This document shows positions 37,321 to 50,977 of a DNA stretch of 64,000 nt, in pieces. The stretch spans positions 186,001-250,000 of the forward strand of contig JAANYP010003852.1 in the NCBI GenBank assembly GCA_020465985.1. Direction: 5' to 3'. Source of the DNA: Centrapalus pauciflorus. Taxonomy: Eukaryota > Streptophyta > Magnoliopsida > Asterales > Asteraceae. Each line of letters begins with the position of its first letter. Position 1 is the first letter of the stretch. Both the position numbers and the translations under genes were made by a program. The notes under the pieces were generated by a model. It worked only from the letters and a program-made list of their open reading frames with translations. It was not told the origin of the DNA and made no database searches.

Positions 37321-38620
37321 ATTCTAATTATGCTTTTGATTACTTGGTCTAAATAATTGACTGATTGAAAGTAATTAATAACTATTGGTAAAACTGTCAT
37401 TTGTTGATTAAACGTTGTAATAATTATGCTTTCTTAAAACTTTGTGTTTTTTAACGGATGAACATTTATTTTAGGACGAAAAGAGTATTAACTTCTATTA
37501 TGTAGATCTTTAAAAAATATTTATTAACTTACGTCTGTTCATACATATCATAATAAATTTAATAGGATATTTTCTTTTTATAATTTTTTTAGCCATTAAT
37601 CACATTATCTAATGACCTATTTGATATAAATTTTAAATGTACAATATCATGTGGTTTGAAAAAAAAATTGAACAACTAAAACAACAAACATACGAAAATG
37701 CATGTCTACATTATAAGCTTTATAAAATTTGTTACATCATAACTAGAGCTCTCATTTTTGGAGTGGCAAAACCACGGGTTTATATTTTAGGAGGAATTTA
37801 TTTGTGATTGTGTTTTTAGGAATTATAAATTTATTCTATTATTTTGGTTTTAGTTTTAAATGTTTCAAATGGTTATATATTGAATATAATAATTATGTAA
37901 ACATGATAGGTATGCTATTTAAATTTTAAACTAATCAAACTTTAATTTCAAATTGACTTGGTAAAATGAGGAATTTTGCGTAAGATCGATTCAGGGATTA
38001 CTGTAATATGGCTAAATCTAGAGCAACCCGCCCCTCAATTCAAATTGATTTTAAAAAAAAAACTTCAACCCAAAGATCAAAAATCAAAAAATAAATGAAT
38101 TCTGACTTCGGATTTTGTAAAAAAAACAGAAAAAAATGAATTAGTGGATCTTTTATTTTGCTCAACCTCATAAAATTATTTTGGTTTGGGCATCTAAATT
38201 AATTAAAATATATTTGTCAATTACTTGTAACAATCAATTTATCAAGTGGCATCGAAGCGTACAATTCGAACTATAACATATAGAGTACTTGTTCTTTTAG
38301 ACTACACATGAACAAAGAAAAAACATTTATACTTGAAAACACAGGAAATTACAAACCGTTTTCATTAAATTGGAATAAGGTATAAATTGGTGAGTTGGAG
38401 GGACCAATTTAGGCAAAGTCTAAATCTTACAGTACCGAATTGTATTTAATGCAAATAATTGTACCACTCTTTTATCTGCAACACACAGACAGACACAGTC
38501 TAGTTAAGAGGGGTGGGAGAAGGTGCACATGTAGTGTACACAGCAAACTTACAGTAGAAGAAACAAAAATACCTCTAATCACTCTCTGACAAATGTAACA
38601 ACCAAAACCCTTTTATTAAA
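37321..38620. other. Intergenic, no gene recognised
   Basis: Nothing supported. Confidence 0.35.
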
Positions 38621-38621
38621 A

Positions 38622-38690
38622 GTTAGCAAGGGTGTCAACTGTTAAAAGCCAAATAGTTAGAGGGGGGGCCTTAAACAGTTTTTTTTTTTT
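38622..38690 (+). repeat. First unit of the AGCAAGGGTGTCAA minisatellite, split off by a transposon
   Basis: Same unit as 40350-41515, separated from the rest by the 1.65-kb long-TIR element. Confidence 0.85.
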
Positions 38691-40346
38691 TAGGGAGAAT
38701 TTCATATATGTTCCTCTAAAACTGCATAATATCATATATACCTAAGCCAAAAAAAGAATTTCATATATATCACTCTAAAACTTCATAATATCATATTTAC
38801 CCAATCTAAAACTTTAATATCATATATGCCCTTTCAAACTTTTAAATATATCAAATATATCCAAATTATTTATTTATTCTTTTTTAATTAAGAATCCTAT
38901 TAATTTTAAACCCCGAAAATTATTTTTATTTTGCTAATGTCTTTTATACCCCTCCTCCAAACATTAAGAAATTCATAACCTTCTTTTCCATACACATCGA
39001 CGCCTTCATCTGTTCATCATCGACGCTTCATCACCGACGCCCAGAATGGAAGACGAAACGTCTCAGCCGCATTCGATTTTGATTCAGCAGCAGTCGATCG
39101 TAAACATCTCTGAGTTTTGTGATTCAGCAGCATTCGATTTTGAACGGAAGATGAAACGTTCATAAGCATTCTCGGGTTTTCGATCAAGGTACGGATTTTG
39201 ATTCTGAGTTTTGCGATTCAGCAGCACACAATGATTCCTTTTTCTGCATTCTCGAATTTTCGAACAGAATGCGTATCCTTTTTCTGAGTATTGTGATTTT
39301 GAGTTTTGTATCAATGATTCTGAGTTTAGCATTCTCGAACTCCCTTCATCGATTTTGATTGTGATTCAGCAGAATGCCAAGAATGTGAACAGAATGCATT
39401 CCGAGTTTTGTATCAATTTTCGAACAGAATGCCAAGAATTTTCGAACAGAATGTTTCTAGCTTGTTTGACTTTGCTTTTACATAATGTTTCTAGCTTGTT
39501 TATTGTGTAATTTTTACATAATGTTTCTAGCTTGTTTGACTTTGCTTTTACATTCAACCTTATTTCAGCATATATGTTAGCTGTATTGCATGATGAAATA
39601 ACTATCTAACATATTTCTGTGTCAACATCTAACTGCATGTGTGCACAAATTATAAATGTAGAAGGGCCTTTGTGTCATTAATAAATCTGAAAAGAGTGTA
39701 ATTATGTTGGTAATATTGTTGTCATGAACCTAGTCATGGAAAATGATATAATGTAATCATCTTTTATAAATATATTTTAAGTTTAGAATTATTGGATATA
39801 TATAAGAAATTTGATATTTGTATATGGCTAAATATGATATTATAAAGATTAGTATATAGGAAAAATATAAAAATTAATATGACACAATTGATTTGGAAGT
39901 TAATTACCTTGATTAAGTCTTTAATTCTTCTAGGCTTCGACTTAACGAACAAATTGAAATTTGAATCGCCGAATTCCGTCAAGAAATAAAAGATTTGGAT
40001 ATATTTGATATATTTAAAAGTTTAAAAGGGTATATATGATATTAAAGTTTTCAATTTGGTAAATATGATATTTTGAAGTTTAAGAAAAAAAAGGGTAGAT
40101 TGGTCATTTCTTTATTAATGAATATTAATAATGAGTTTTAAAGTAATAAAAAAGAATAAATAAATAATTTGGATATATTTGATACATTTAAAAGTTTGAA
40201 AGGGCATATATGATATTAAAGTTTTAAATTGGGTAAATATGATATTATGAAGTTTTAGAAGGATATATATGAAATTCTTTTTTTGGCTTGGGTATATATG
40301 ATATTATGCAGTTTTAGATGGACATATATGAAATTCTCTCTTTTTT
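38691..40346. mobile_element. Mutator-like element with ~200-bp terminal inverted repeats
   Basis: Left AGGGAGAATTTCATATATG and right CATATATGAAATTCTCTC pair and stay inverted-repeated for about 200 bp (TAAAACTGCATAATATCATA, GCCCTTTCAAACTTTTAAAT and so on) with few differences. Flanked by runs of T that could hide a 9-bp duplication. The right TIR contains an extra inner duplication (40000-40250). The interior, 38960-39980, is less AT-rich, carries GACGCTTCATCACCGACGCC-type sequence and a repeated CGAACAGAATGCCAAGAAT motif, and encodes no transposase. Confidence 0.82.
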
Positions 40347-40349
40347 TTA

Positions 40350-41515
40350 ATTAGCAAGGGTGTCAACTATTAAAATCCAAATAGTTAGAGGGGCCTTAAA
40401 CATTTTTCTTTTCTCAATTAGCAAGGGTGTCAAGTGTTAAAAGCCAAATAGTTAGAGGGGGGCCATAAACAATTGTTTTTTTAATTTAAAATTAGCAAGG
40501 GTGTCAAGTGTTAAAAGCCAAATAGGTAGAGGGGGGCCTTAAACAATTGTTTTTTTATTTTAAAATTAGTAAGGGTGTCAAGTGTTAAAAGCCAAATAGT
40601 TTGAGGGGGGCCTTAAACAATGTTTTTCTTTTATTAAATTAGCAAGGGTGTCAAGTGTCAAAAGCCAAATAGTTAGAGGGGGGGACTTAAACAATTGTTT
40701 TTCTTTTTTTTTTTTTTTAAATTAGCAAGGGTGTCAAGTGTTAAAAGCCAAATAGTTAGAGGGGGGGCCTTAAACAATTGTTTTTTCTTAAATTAGCTAG
40801 GGTGTCAACTAGGGGTGTTCAAAACCGGATATCCGAATTTTGGATATCCGAAATTTCGGATGGTGAATTTTGCTATCCGAATCCGAATATCCGAAATTTC
40901 GGATTCGGATATTGGATTATCCGAATATCCGAAAAAATATCCGAAAATTCATATTTTTTTAATTTTTTTAAAATAAAATAAAATATTTAAATATCTAAAA
41001 TACAAATTCATATATCCAAATAGATTTAAAAAAAATATATTACAAACTAAATGTATCCGGAAATATTTTACTCAAAACGACTAAAAAAATATCAAAAAAC
41101 TAAAATATATAAAATATTAATTAATAAATCTATAATATCAAGATAAAACTAAAAAATATACATTATAATAATAATAAACACTCAATATTATGTAAATAAT
41201 CAATACAAAAATTATAAAAAAAGTTTTAAAAGAATATTTTTTTTTATTTTCAGATATCGGATTATCTGATATCCGAAAATCTGGAATTTTACTATCCGAA
41301 TCCGAATCCAAAATTTCGGATAGTTTTGGATCGGATTTTCAGATTTTTATTTCGGATGCCTGTATTCGAATTTTTATGAACACCCCAATGGTCAACTGTT
41401 AAAATCCAAATAGTTAGATGGGGCCTTAAACATTTTTTATTTTTTAATTAGCAAGGGTGTCAAGTGTTAAAAGCCAAATAGTTAGAGGGGGAGCCTTAAA
41501 CAAATTTTTTTTTAT
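40350..41515 (+). repeat. Minisatellite, unit about 70-85 bp, 8-9 units
   Basis: Each unit is AGCAAGGGTGTCAAGTGTT, then AAAAGCCAAATAGTTAGAGG, GGCCTTAAACAATTG and a T-rich spacer of variable length. Units start near 40357, 40420, 40493, 40568, 40641, 40724 and 40795. The last is cut by a hAT MITE (40810-41388), and two more units follow to 41515. Confidence 0.9.
40810..41388. mobile_element. hAT MITE with ATCCGAAATTTCGGAT interior, 579 bp
   Basis: Left TAGGGGTGTTCAAAA, right TTTTTATGAACACCCCAA. Near-duplicated flanks GTGTCAAC (40802-40809) and TGGTCAAC (41389-41396). The interior is densely palindromic (GGATATCC, AATTTCGGAT). Confidence 0.82.

Positions 41516-42216
<701 letters not shown>

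Positions 42217-42282
<66 letters not shown>
42217..42282. repeat. (TA)n microsatellite right of D1
   Basis: About 33 TA units. Confidence 0.95.
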
Positions 42283-42283
<1 letters not shown>

Positions 42284-42497
42284 CATCTTAGAATTTTAAA
42301 TTTATTTTACTTATGTAATGTTTGATCATATTCAGTTTTAATTCTAAATTCATTCAAGAATTGTTGATACAAATGTAGTTTTAAAGTCAAGTTTTTGTTT
42401 ACTCCTTTTACTAATACGTTTGTTCCCTGATTGTATGTTCTTTGTTAGGAGTTTGGAGTTCGTTTCCAGTGTCTCATAGATTGTTGTGTGTGCTGTG

Positions 42498-42500
<3 letters not shown>
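42283..42500. other. Spacer, no gene recognised
   Basis: Nothing supported. Confidence 0.3.

Positions 42501-42592
<92 letters not shown>
42501..42592. repeat. (TG)n(TA)n microsatellite without an inserted element
   Basis: TG run followed by about 29 TA units and unique-looking sequence on both sides. Confidence 0.95.
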
Positions 42593-42596
<4 letters not shown>

Positions 42597-42664
42597 GTTG
42601 TTTTTAATTGCTATTTATGTATGTCATTTGTTACTGTTGTTAAGTCAGTCTTATCTTATGCTAA

Positions 42665-43287
42665 GGGCCTGTTTGTTTCCATCTTCTATTAAGTGCTGTC
42701 TGGATTTAGAGGGTTGTCTGGATTAAGTAAAGCTGACTGGAGAAATGACCTGAATGAAATAAAATGACAATTTTAACATTCTTTAAACATATGTTTGTTT
42801 CTTCAACCGAATGGTCTGAATGAAGAATTTAAATTATTCATTTCTTCCAAACCTAATTACCAATATAACAAGCAAAGTATATAATTATTTTAACAAATAA
42901 ACAACATATATTTTATAAGTAATTACACAATTTTATAGTATAACAAACATATCCATATTTATTGTCACCCTCAAGCATACATCAAAGCAATAAGAGAATG
43001 CTTTCAGATAATAATTTCTAGGTTGTGAAAAGGTTGGGTATTTTGTTTAAGAGAAAAAAAAAAGAAAAAGGTCAGCCCTTTATCTTTTGTTGTTGGGAAA
43101 GAAAAAAATAAGGGTAGGATTGGAAAATGGAAGGCTGAATGGGGAACACATAAGGTCTCATGACTTATTAAATGGGCTGACCGAATTTGGGTCTTATTTT
43201 AATAAGTCATTATCAAACAGAACTTATTTAAAGTGGGCTGACCGGATTTTTTTGATTAAGCTCAATAAGTTGTTATCAAACAACCCC
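42665..43287. mobile_element. Tourist-like (PIF/Harbinger) element, 623 bp
   Basis: TAA duplication at 42662-42664 and 43288-43290. Left GGGCCTGTTTGTTTCC, right TTATCAAACAACCCC. No transposase. Near the right end an inverted pair GACTTATTAAATGGGCTGACC / GTGGGCTGACC.. repeats internally. Confidence 0.78.
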
Positions 43288-43290
43288 TAA

Positions 43291-44327
43291 GAAGATATTT
43301 AGATAACACATTAATTACCATCTATAAAAATTAAATAGATAGTAGTGATCGAGTATAGAAAAACATTTTACAGACATAATGATTGACATATTGAATGAGT
43401 GGACCTGCAATGGCATACGTGTGACCTTAGTATTTTTGGAGTAACGATAGGGTAATATTACACCAAGTCATGGATAAAGATATGTTACGTCAAGATTGAG
43501 GGTTCGAGCTTTATTCGTTAAAAAAATATGTCTAGGTTTTTGTCTTAAAGAACATTTGGAAATAGAAATGGCAAAATTTGCTTTGAGACATAGGTTACAA
43601 ATCCGTTTCCTTGATGATAACAACGGACAACTAATTCATTCCAAGCAACCAATTGTTATATATACCTTACTTGGCTACTTGCTAAATCCATACATGTTCC
43701 ATAACATATTATATGTTTTGACTCGTTACACGGCTCGGTCAACCCGCTTGTTTATGGCTTCTTATCATTTAACAATAGGATAAGTTGACTTTAATATTTT
43801 GCAACCATTTCAAAAACCCAATTATGTGTAGAGGCGTAGAGCCATTAATTAAAAGTTAAAATTGGAATGAGGGGGGTTAAATGGTAATAAATAGTAAAGG
43901 GTAGGTAGCAAAGTGAATATAAAAATGAGGAGGACCACTTATGAAAGAGAGATATATAGAGTCGCTAAATAATTGGTTTGCTTTGAACACAAGTGTTTGT
44001 TGAATGAATGAATATATATGTATAATGAATCCAGTCCAGTGGTTAGTGGTTAGTGGTAGTGGTGGTACTACGAGTCTACTACTAGTAGTATTGGGCATTG
44101 AGGAGTGGTTTTAGTCTACGTGTAAATAGCAGTAATTTCTGTATAAGGAAATCACATCATCATTTTTGCGTAACTTTTTTCAAGTTGGTAGGTAACTTCA
44201 ATTCTTGCGTGAAGTTAGTTGATGTCAAAAGCCAATATCTCTCAAGTTAACATCAACCTTTCTTCTAACTTTGACCACCTTTTTTTTTCCTTCTCAACTT
44301 TTTCTTCCACTCTTGTGTCATTCTGTG
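43291..44327. other. Intergenic, no gene recognised
   Basis: A 95-codon plus frame at 43496-43783 has no family resemblance; GAGGGTTCGAGCT near 43498 resembles a tRNA B-box but no A-box is placed. Nothing firm. Confidence 0.35.
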
Positions 44328-44825
<498 letters not shown>

Positions 44826-45803
44826 GAGAGAGAGGTTCAATTGAGAATTTTTATGCATCGAGAACCTCGAAAAACTTTTGTGTATCGGATAATCTACCAA
44901 GGGTGCACAAAGGGCATTTAGAGAAAACTAAAGATATGGTAATTAATTTATTTCTAAAAATTATTAAAATGCAATTAGAAGTTACATTTTGAATTAAAAT
45001 CTCATATTAACTACATTTCTCGTTCTCCTCCCCATTTATCTCCATCCCTCTCTCTCTCCCTCTTTCTCTCTGATCGTGTTCTTAATGATTTTCATAGTGT
45101 TGATGATTTGAAGACGAAGATTAATGATGGACAACGATGATGATGAACATGAACAAGAGATGCAACCGATGATGATTATGAAGAACACGATGCATAGATG
45201 GATGATGAACGATGAATAATGATGACGCATAGATGGATGATGAACAATGACGATGCATAGATGGATGATGAACGTTGAACAACGAAAAATGATGATGCAT
45301 AAATGGATGGTGAACAATGATGAATCATAGATGAATGATGAACAAGTTGAACACGATGCATCGATGAATGAAGAGTATGAACGACGAACAAGATGCATAG
45401 ATGAATGATGAACAAGTTGAACACGATGCATAAATGAATTTGAGTTTTTTTTTTGTTGAATGCGTCTTTTTTTTAACATGATGCATAGATAAACACAATT
45501 AACGATGAAATGCATCAAACTCCATCATCTTTTTTGAATGTATGTAATTTTTGTTAAATTTGGAAATGTATCAATTGAATTTATTTAGCATATATTATTT
45601 GATTATTTGTTGAAATATTAAATTTAATGAAGTATGCATGTTTCCAAAAATGTCATTCCTTGTTTGTTTCTATAATGCACAACATGCATAAAATTGTCCA
45701 ATTATTTACCCTTTTGCCATTAATCTAATCCATACAAATTTTTTATCTAATGGATGATATAAGTTCTTTTGTATACCTCGATGCATAAAAGTTTCAATTG
45801 AAC

Positions 45804-45808
<5 letters not shown>
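44826..45808. mobile_element. Family B element (copy B2), abutting C2
   Basis: Left GAGGTTCAATTGAGAATTT, right AAAGTTTCAATTGAACCTC; flanked by GA and CT runs rather than TA. Interior shows CT tracts then GATGATGAACAA/GATGCATAGATG repeats as in B1 but without an internal (TA)n. Confidence 0.8.
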
Positions 45809-45889
<81 letters not shown>

Positions 45890-45905
45890 CTGTGTGTGTG
45901 TGTGT
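45806..45905. repeat. (CT)n(TA)n(TG)n microsatellite
   Basis: Compound array between B2 and B3, interrupted once by TACATA. Confidence 0.95.
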
Positions 45906-46418
45906 ATAGGGAGGTTCAGTGGAGAACTTTTGTGCATTGAGTTACAAAAGAACATATGTCATCCATTAGATCAAAAAATTATTTGCATGGTTTAGATTAA
46001 ATGACAAAAGAGTAATAGTTAGAAAATTTTATGCATTCAGTGTATTCAAGATTTCGTGGGAGGGTATTTTGAGTAGTTTCGGGAAAAATGTATTTATTCA
46101 AATTAAATTTAATTTTATATTAAATTTAATGTTCTAAGTTTCTAACAACTAATTAAATAATAAATGCTTAATAAATTCAATTAATACACTTCTAAATTTA
46201 ACAAAATCTACATAAATTTAAAAAAGATGATAGGGATGTCGATGCATTTCATGTTCATCGTTTATTTCGTGATGTATCTCGAATTAATCTATACAAATTC
46301 GTGATAGATCACTGTTAATCATCATCGTGTTTATCGTTTATCTATGCATCGTGTTGCTACTGTTATGCATCAACATCGTTCATCATCATCATCATTTTCA
46401 TTGTTCATCAATCATGTC
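45906..46418. mobile_element. Family B element, one end missing (copy B3)
   Basis: Left TAGGGAGGTTCAGTGGAG, then a sequence inverted relative to B1/B2 (TTGTGCATTGAG, ATCCATTAGATC, AAATTTAATGTTC). It stops at about 46418 within CATCATCATT repeats; no matching right end was found. Confidence 0.68.
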
Positions 46419-46589
46419 CTGATTTTCGGAGCTGCATTCGTGTCCGCAGGTGCTGGCGTACACGAGTTCAGTGGATTTTAGCCTTCGGGGTCCAAGATTT
46501 GCACCCCCCTGCGCACGGGTAGGCATTGGAGTAAAACCACAAATAATCTTGTCATGGATTTAAACACTCCTCCTTATAAACCCACTTTG
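46419..46589. other. GC-richer unassigned block
   Basis: Contains TGCGCACGGGTAGGCATTGG and GTGCTGGCGTACACGAG, unlike its AT-rich neighbours. No gene recognised; may belong to the dispersed repeat that follows. Confidence 0.3.
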
Positions 46590-46893
46590 GTTTTCATCTT
46601 CCTTCCTACGTGGGACTCAAGTTCTCCCACTAGAAGGAGTTTCATTCATTCCAAACATCAATCTTTGAGCATCGATATCTCATTCATTTTAGCTCTGTTT
46701 TGGACGTTCTTTATATCGTTGGAATCCTCTATTGAAGGAGAATACAAACTCACAAAATATTAATTATATATTTCACAATTATATAATTATATTTGGTCCA
46801 AAAACATGGAAAATATTTTTTTTTCCAACACTTACACCATCGTAGCTATTAAATTCCGACCCCCATAAAAAAAATTTCTAGGTCCGCTACTGT
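46590..46893 (+). repeat. Dispersed repeat shared with 26635-26900, followed by a hAT-like end
   Basis: 46590-46810 matches the minus strand of 26635-26900. At 46840-46893 CCGACCCCCATAAAAAAAAT then GGTCCGCTACTG resembles the right end of the hAT element at 52154-52990. Confidence 0.55.
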
Positions 46894-48050
46894 GTTCATT
46901 CGAATTTGACATTAAAACGATTCCACAAATTGTCTTGCTACAAAAGTCCAATATTCTTCTCCATCAAGATTTCTTCAATTCTGTGTTTTTCTTACAAATA
47001 TGTGATCACACATTGGTGTAAGAAAGTAATTTGCCCAATGCACAATCTACGAATTGAATTTCATTTTTTAAGTTTTTTTTCAAGGTCTCATCTCACATTG
47101 ATTTGAAAATAACCAAATAAGAATTGAAGTTGTAAAACATTAGATATGTTAAGTTTGATACTATAAAGTATAAACTAGATCACGATTACCTTATTTTCCT
47201 AGAGAAATTTATATTTATGTGTTAACTGAAGTTAAAACACATTTTTTTTCAATCCAATCCTTGCAAATATGTGATTTCTTATTTGTGTAGGAAGGAAAGT
47301 TATGCATTTTTTTTTTTACTTTTAAAGATCCTTTTTTTAGTATATATCAATTCATAGCATGATGTCATAGTAATTAAAAAACAAATTTGTAGTCATGCAA
47401 CACTATAAGGATTGGTGTTAGACTAGATTTTTTTTTTTTTTTAAAGTTTGAGTGTACATATTGTAAGAGTAAGACCCATGTCCTGTAGTAGCTTACTTAA
47501 TGGGAAAATGTTAGATGCATTATAATGCGTTTAGGGGTTAAACTATAACAGATAACATCATTATACTTAATTAAATGTGCTTGGTGGGAGTAGTGCGACG
47601 GATAGGTAAACCTTGGAAGTTTATACACGGTTGCTACAAAAAAAGTTATATTGTGGCGGATGCATGGCCAGATGCTTTGAGCATACGATACTGTATCTAA
47701 TTTGTTAAACAGTTATAAAAGATATCAGAATAATCCTTGTGCATATTAGATGTGAGGAGATAACTCTTCAAGGTTGTAATAACAAAACTTGCTTTGAGAT
47801 CAAAACACAACAATTCCTATAAAAAATCCTCAAGCAAAAAGTCTTTACCATGTTGTCAAAAACAAAGCCACCAGGGGGAGGTATGACCATGATGGGAGGG
47901 AGGGTGTTGCACTTAAATTTATTGACAATTCTATCACATGTTATTACTAAAATTAATTTTTGATTAAAATCAAATCCAATTTAATTAATTATAATCTAAT
48001 CTAACTAATCTAATATATAATTAACTCAAATCTAGTAAACTTAATATTTT
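46894..48050. other. Intergenic, no gene recognised
   Basis: Nothing supported. Confidence 0.35.
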
Positions 48051-48053
48051 TTA

Positions 48054-48362
48054 GGGAAAATCATGTTGAAAACCAATACACTTTCAGTATTTTCGAATAA
48101 GTCATTGTACCAAAAACGTTTGCACAAAAGTCCCTCGACTGAAAAATGTTTTCGTAAAAATCACTGCACATAAATATTTTCATAAAAATCCTTAAACTTA
48201 ACAAAATCTTGTAAAAAACTTCTGAAGAATCCTTAAAAAATCTCATAAAACAACATAATTCGTTAAAAAAATTCAAGTTGAATGACTTTTATGGAAACGT
48301 TTTTGGTACATGGAGTTAATCGAAAAATATCGAAAGTACGTTATTTTGTGTATAATTTTCCC
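48054..48362. mobile_element. MITE with ~75-bp inverted ends
   Basis: Left AGGGAAAATCATGTTGAAAA and right GTGTATAATTTTCCCT; further inside GTACCAAAAACGTTTGC pairs with AAACGTTTTTGGTACA. TTTTTTA lies outside each end. The interior holds five diverged GTAAAAATC-type repeats. Confidence 0.72.
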
Positions 48363-48364
48363 TT

Positions 48365-48543
48365 TTTTATAATTATTTCATGTGTTTATATAAAAATTTG
48401 GTCTTAATTTTTCTTAAATTCAACCCAAGTCTCATGTAGTATAGAATAAAATATAGAATAATGTTCATTTGAGAACTAATTTTTATTAGAGAAACCTTGT
48501 TGTAAAGGTAAGCATTGTGCATCACACGCAACTCTGAACAAAA
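48365..48543. other. Spacer, no gene recognised
   Basis: Nothing supported. Confidence 0.3.
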
Positions 48544-48779
48544 CACTACAAGAAAAGTGTCATTTAGTGTCACACGCTTTTAGTGACACAAAAAAAGTGT
48601 CACTATATCTTACTTTTAGTGTCACTTATGAAAAAAAAATAGGTATAGAGCAATTTTTTACCCACACTTTTCTAAAGTGACACAAAAATTTTGTCACAAA
48701 TATACTTGAGCCACCCACATACATTTTAGTCACTATATATCTATACTCACTCCACTTTACCAATTTTTTTTGTTGTGTA
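48544..48779 (+). mobile_element. Non-autonomous CACTA element
   Basis: CACTACAAGAAAAG at the left is the standard CACTA terminus, followed by AGTGTCAC subterminal repeats in both orientations. Right end TTTTTTTTGTTGTGTAG is a degenerate inverted form. Target duplication not resolved. Confidence 0.72.
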
Positions 48780-49020
48780 GGTAAAAGAATTTGTTACCTA
48801 TAGTGATGCTTTCGACACAAACCTTAATAGTTCTTGAACAAAGATCGTTTATTCATGTGACTTAAAAGAGAATTGATTTAGTTAGAATGCAGTCAGTACT
48901 AGCCATGATATATTAAAGATGATGCATACACTAAACAGTGCCCAAAGTTTGGTATGACTATGTTTACTCATTTATCATACACACAACCTAGTAAGATGTT
49001 TTTTTTACTTTATTAGTAAA

Positions 49021-49521
49021 CTAGTTTATGACGCACATATTACGTGATTATTTTTAATTCACTTTATTTATATAAAATGTATATAAGTAATAATAAAAAC
49101 ATACAAAAATATAATTTTGTTTATCTTTTATTATTTATAGAATAAAAAATAGAGTATTATCTTTTTTAAAAATAATAAATTATATTTATCTTTTATATTT
49201 TTATAAAAATAAATTGTAATTTCCACAACTAATCATTTATTATATTTAATAATAATAATTTCCACAACTAATTCAAACTACGTTTGGATCTAATTATGAT
49301 TATTATAGATAATAATGAGAGATATTTATTTTAGGTAAACATTAATTTAATATGTTACAAAATCTAATTTATTACTAATTAATTCATGAAAAAAATAAAA
49401 TCAATATTTAATGTAATTAAGTTAATGTGTTAAATTTGAAAAAAGATGTGGGAAAATAAAATTTTCTTGCATTATAGACCTGACATATGACATTAATTGT
49501 TTTGCTTTATTATAATATATG
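49021..49521 (-). mobile_element. Non-autonomous Helitron, left of a tandem pair
   Basis: Minus-strand 3' end: CACGTAATATGTGCG hairpin, then TCATAAACTAG|T. Its 5' part (TATTATAATAAAGCAAAAC) lies near 49500 and repeats at 50200. Confidence 0.65.
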
Positions 49522-50219
49522 TTTGAGACCCATGTATTATATGGGTTGATGTAGAAAATACATAAATTTTTTATATTTTAATAAGTTATAATAAAATTTA
49601 TATATAGTTAACATAAAAAAAGTTAAAAGCTAGTTAAAATTATAGATAAAAAATACTTAGTTACTTAATATTACATAAAAAACTTTATTATATTATATCA
49701 TTAAAAACTAATAATGTGCTTGCAAAAGAATTTTAATTTTAATTTTTATTAACTTCAAATATGAAATATCAATGTAAGAAACAAATAGCTTCCATTACGT
49801 AATTTTGTATAAATATTTTGAAAATGATAAAATATAAAAATGGAATATCTGAAAATCAATAATCTATATTTATCATATTGTCATCTAAGTTAAATTTTAA
49901 ATTTTGTTAGCAAAATATTTAGCACAACGTTTTACTTTATTTTCTACACTTCTACATTTAAATCAAAATTTTTACATTTGAATTTAAATATAATCATTAA
50001 GGATAATAATGATACATATTTATTTTAGGTAAGCATTAATTTAATATGTTGCAAATCTAATTGGATATTAATTCATTAATGTGAAAGAATTAAAATCAAA
50101 ATTTAATGTAATTAAGTTAATGTATTAAATTAGGAAAAAGAGGCGGGAATTTTTTTTTTTTCGTGCATTGTAGAAGCGACACGTGACTTAAATGGTTTTG
50201 CTTTATTATAATATATAGA
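49522..50219 (-). mobile_element. Non-autonomous Helitron, right of a tandem pair
   Basis: Minus strand begins TCTATATATTATAATAAAGC near 50219. The 3' hairpin CCCATATAATACATGGG lies at 49531-49547 and runs straight into the 5' end of the left copy without its own CTAG. The two share about 100 bp of subterminal sequence (AATTAAGTTAATGTRTTAAA). Confidence 0.6.
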
Positions 50220-50614
50220 TATAGATAGATATCATCGGCTTGATCGTCAAAGTTTTAATCTTGAAAAATCATCTCGTGAAAATATACACATACAACTATA
50301 GTGACATCAAATACACAGTTACAACACTAATATCCAACAAAAATATCCTTATCAATCAATTTTATTAATTTCTTTAAACTTGAAAACCTTATTATAAAAC
50401 TGATAAACTAGCAAATACATGATATAAAAACATCCCTAGAGTCCTCGAGAGGAGGATAAACTAGACTGTTAGGTAGCATTTTGTTCGCTGTAATTTTTGT
50501 GAAAGAATTGGATTTTTATCATGGAATTGCTATATATGTCTACAATAAAAGTTGGATTACTTTCCTTTTCAACTATCCCGAGTTCCAAACTCAAACGTGG
50601 ATTAACATTAACTA
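50220..50614. other. Intergenic, no gene recognised
   Basis: Nothing supported. Confidence 0.3.
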
Positions 50615-50977
50615 CTAGTTTATTACCCGCGTATTAAGCGTATATTTTTAATATATATATATATAATAAATTAAAAGATAAATATATAAATATTATTTTT
50701 TTTTAAACAAAACTATATAATATATTTGAATAGTAATTATTTGCTTATATTTCTTAAACTTTTATTATATTATATTATAATTAATAAGTTACTAGAGTAT
50801 TAGATTTTGTTTGATTTGATTTGAGTTTAAAAGTAGATTATATAAGATTTGGATAGAATTCAATTAAGTTTCTTTATTATTTTTAAAACCCATAAATGCC
50901 ACATATCGATTCATAGTGATGACACGTGACTTCACATAAAAAGAGTAAATTACTCTTTTATTAGTATTTATTATAGA
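50615..50977 (-). mobile_element. Non-autonomous Helitron, same family as 36106-36518
   Basis: Minus-strand 3' end CGCTTAATACGCGGGTAATAAACTAG|T; 5' end carries TACTAATAAAAGAGTAA. Internal CACGTGTCATCACTATGAA-type block is shared with the other copy. Confidence 0.8.

Noticed and set aside
42442..42726. 94-codon frame with Cys-Val repeats
   Set aside because: The core is a (TG)n(TA)n array; flanks do not form a known protein.
43490..43520. B-box-like GAGGGTTCGAGCT as a SINE or tRNA
   Set aside because: No A-box at the right distance and no flanking duplication, unlike the clear SINE at 15165-15287.
45036..45518. 160-codon His/Ser/Ile-rich minus frame
   Set aside because: Arises from GATGATGAAC/GATGCATAG repeats inside element B2; the other frames are just as open, so no coding signal.
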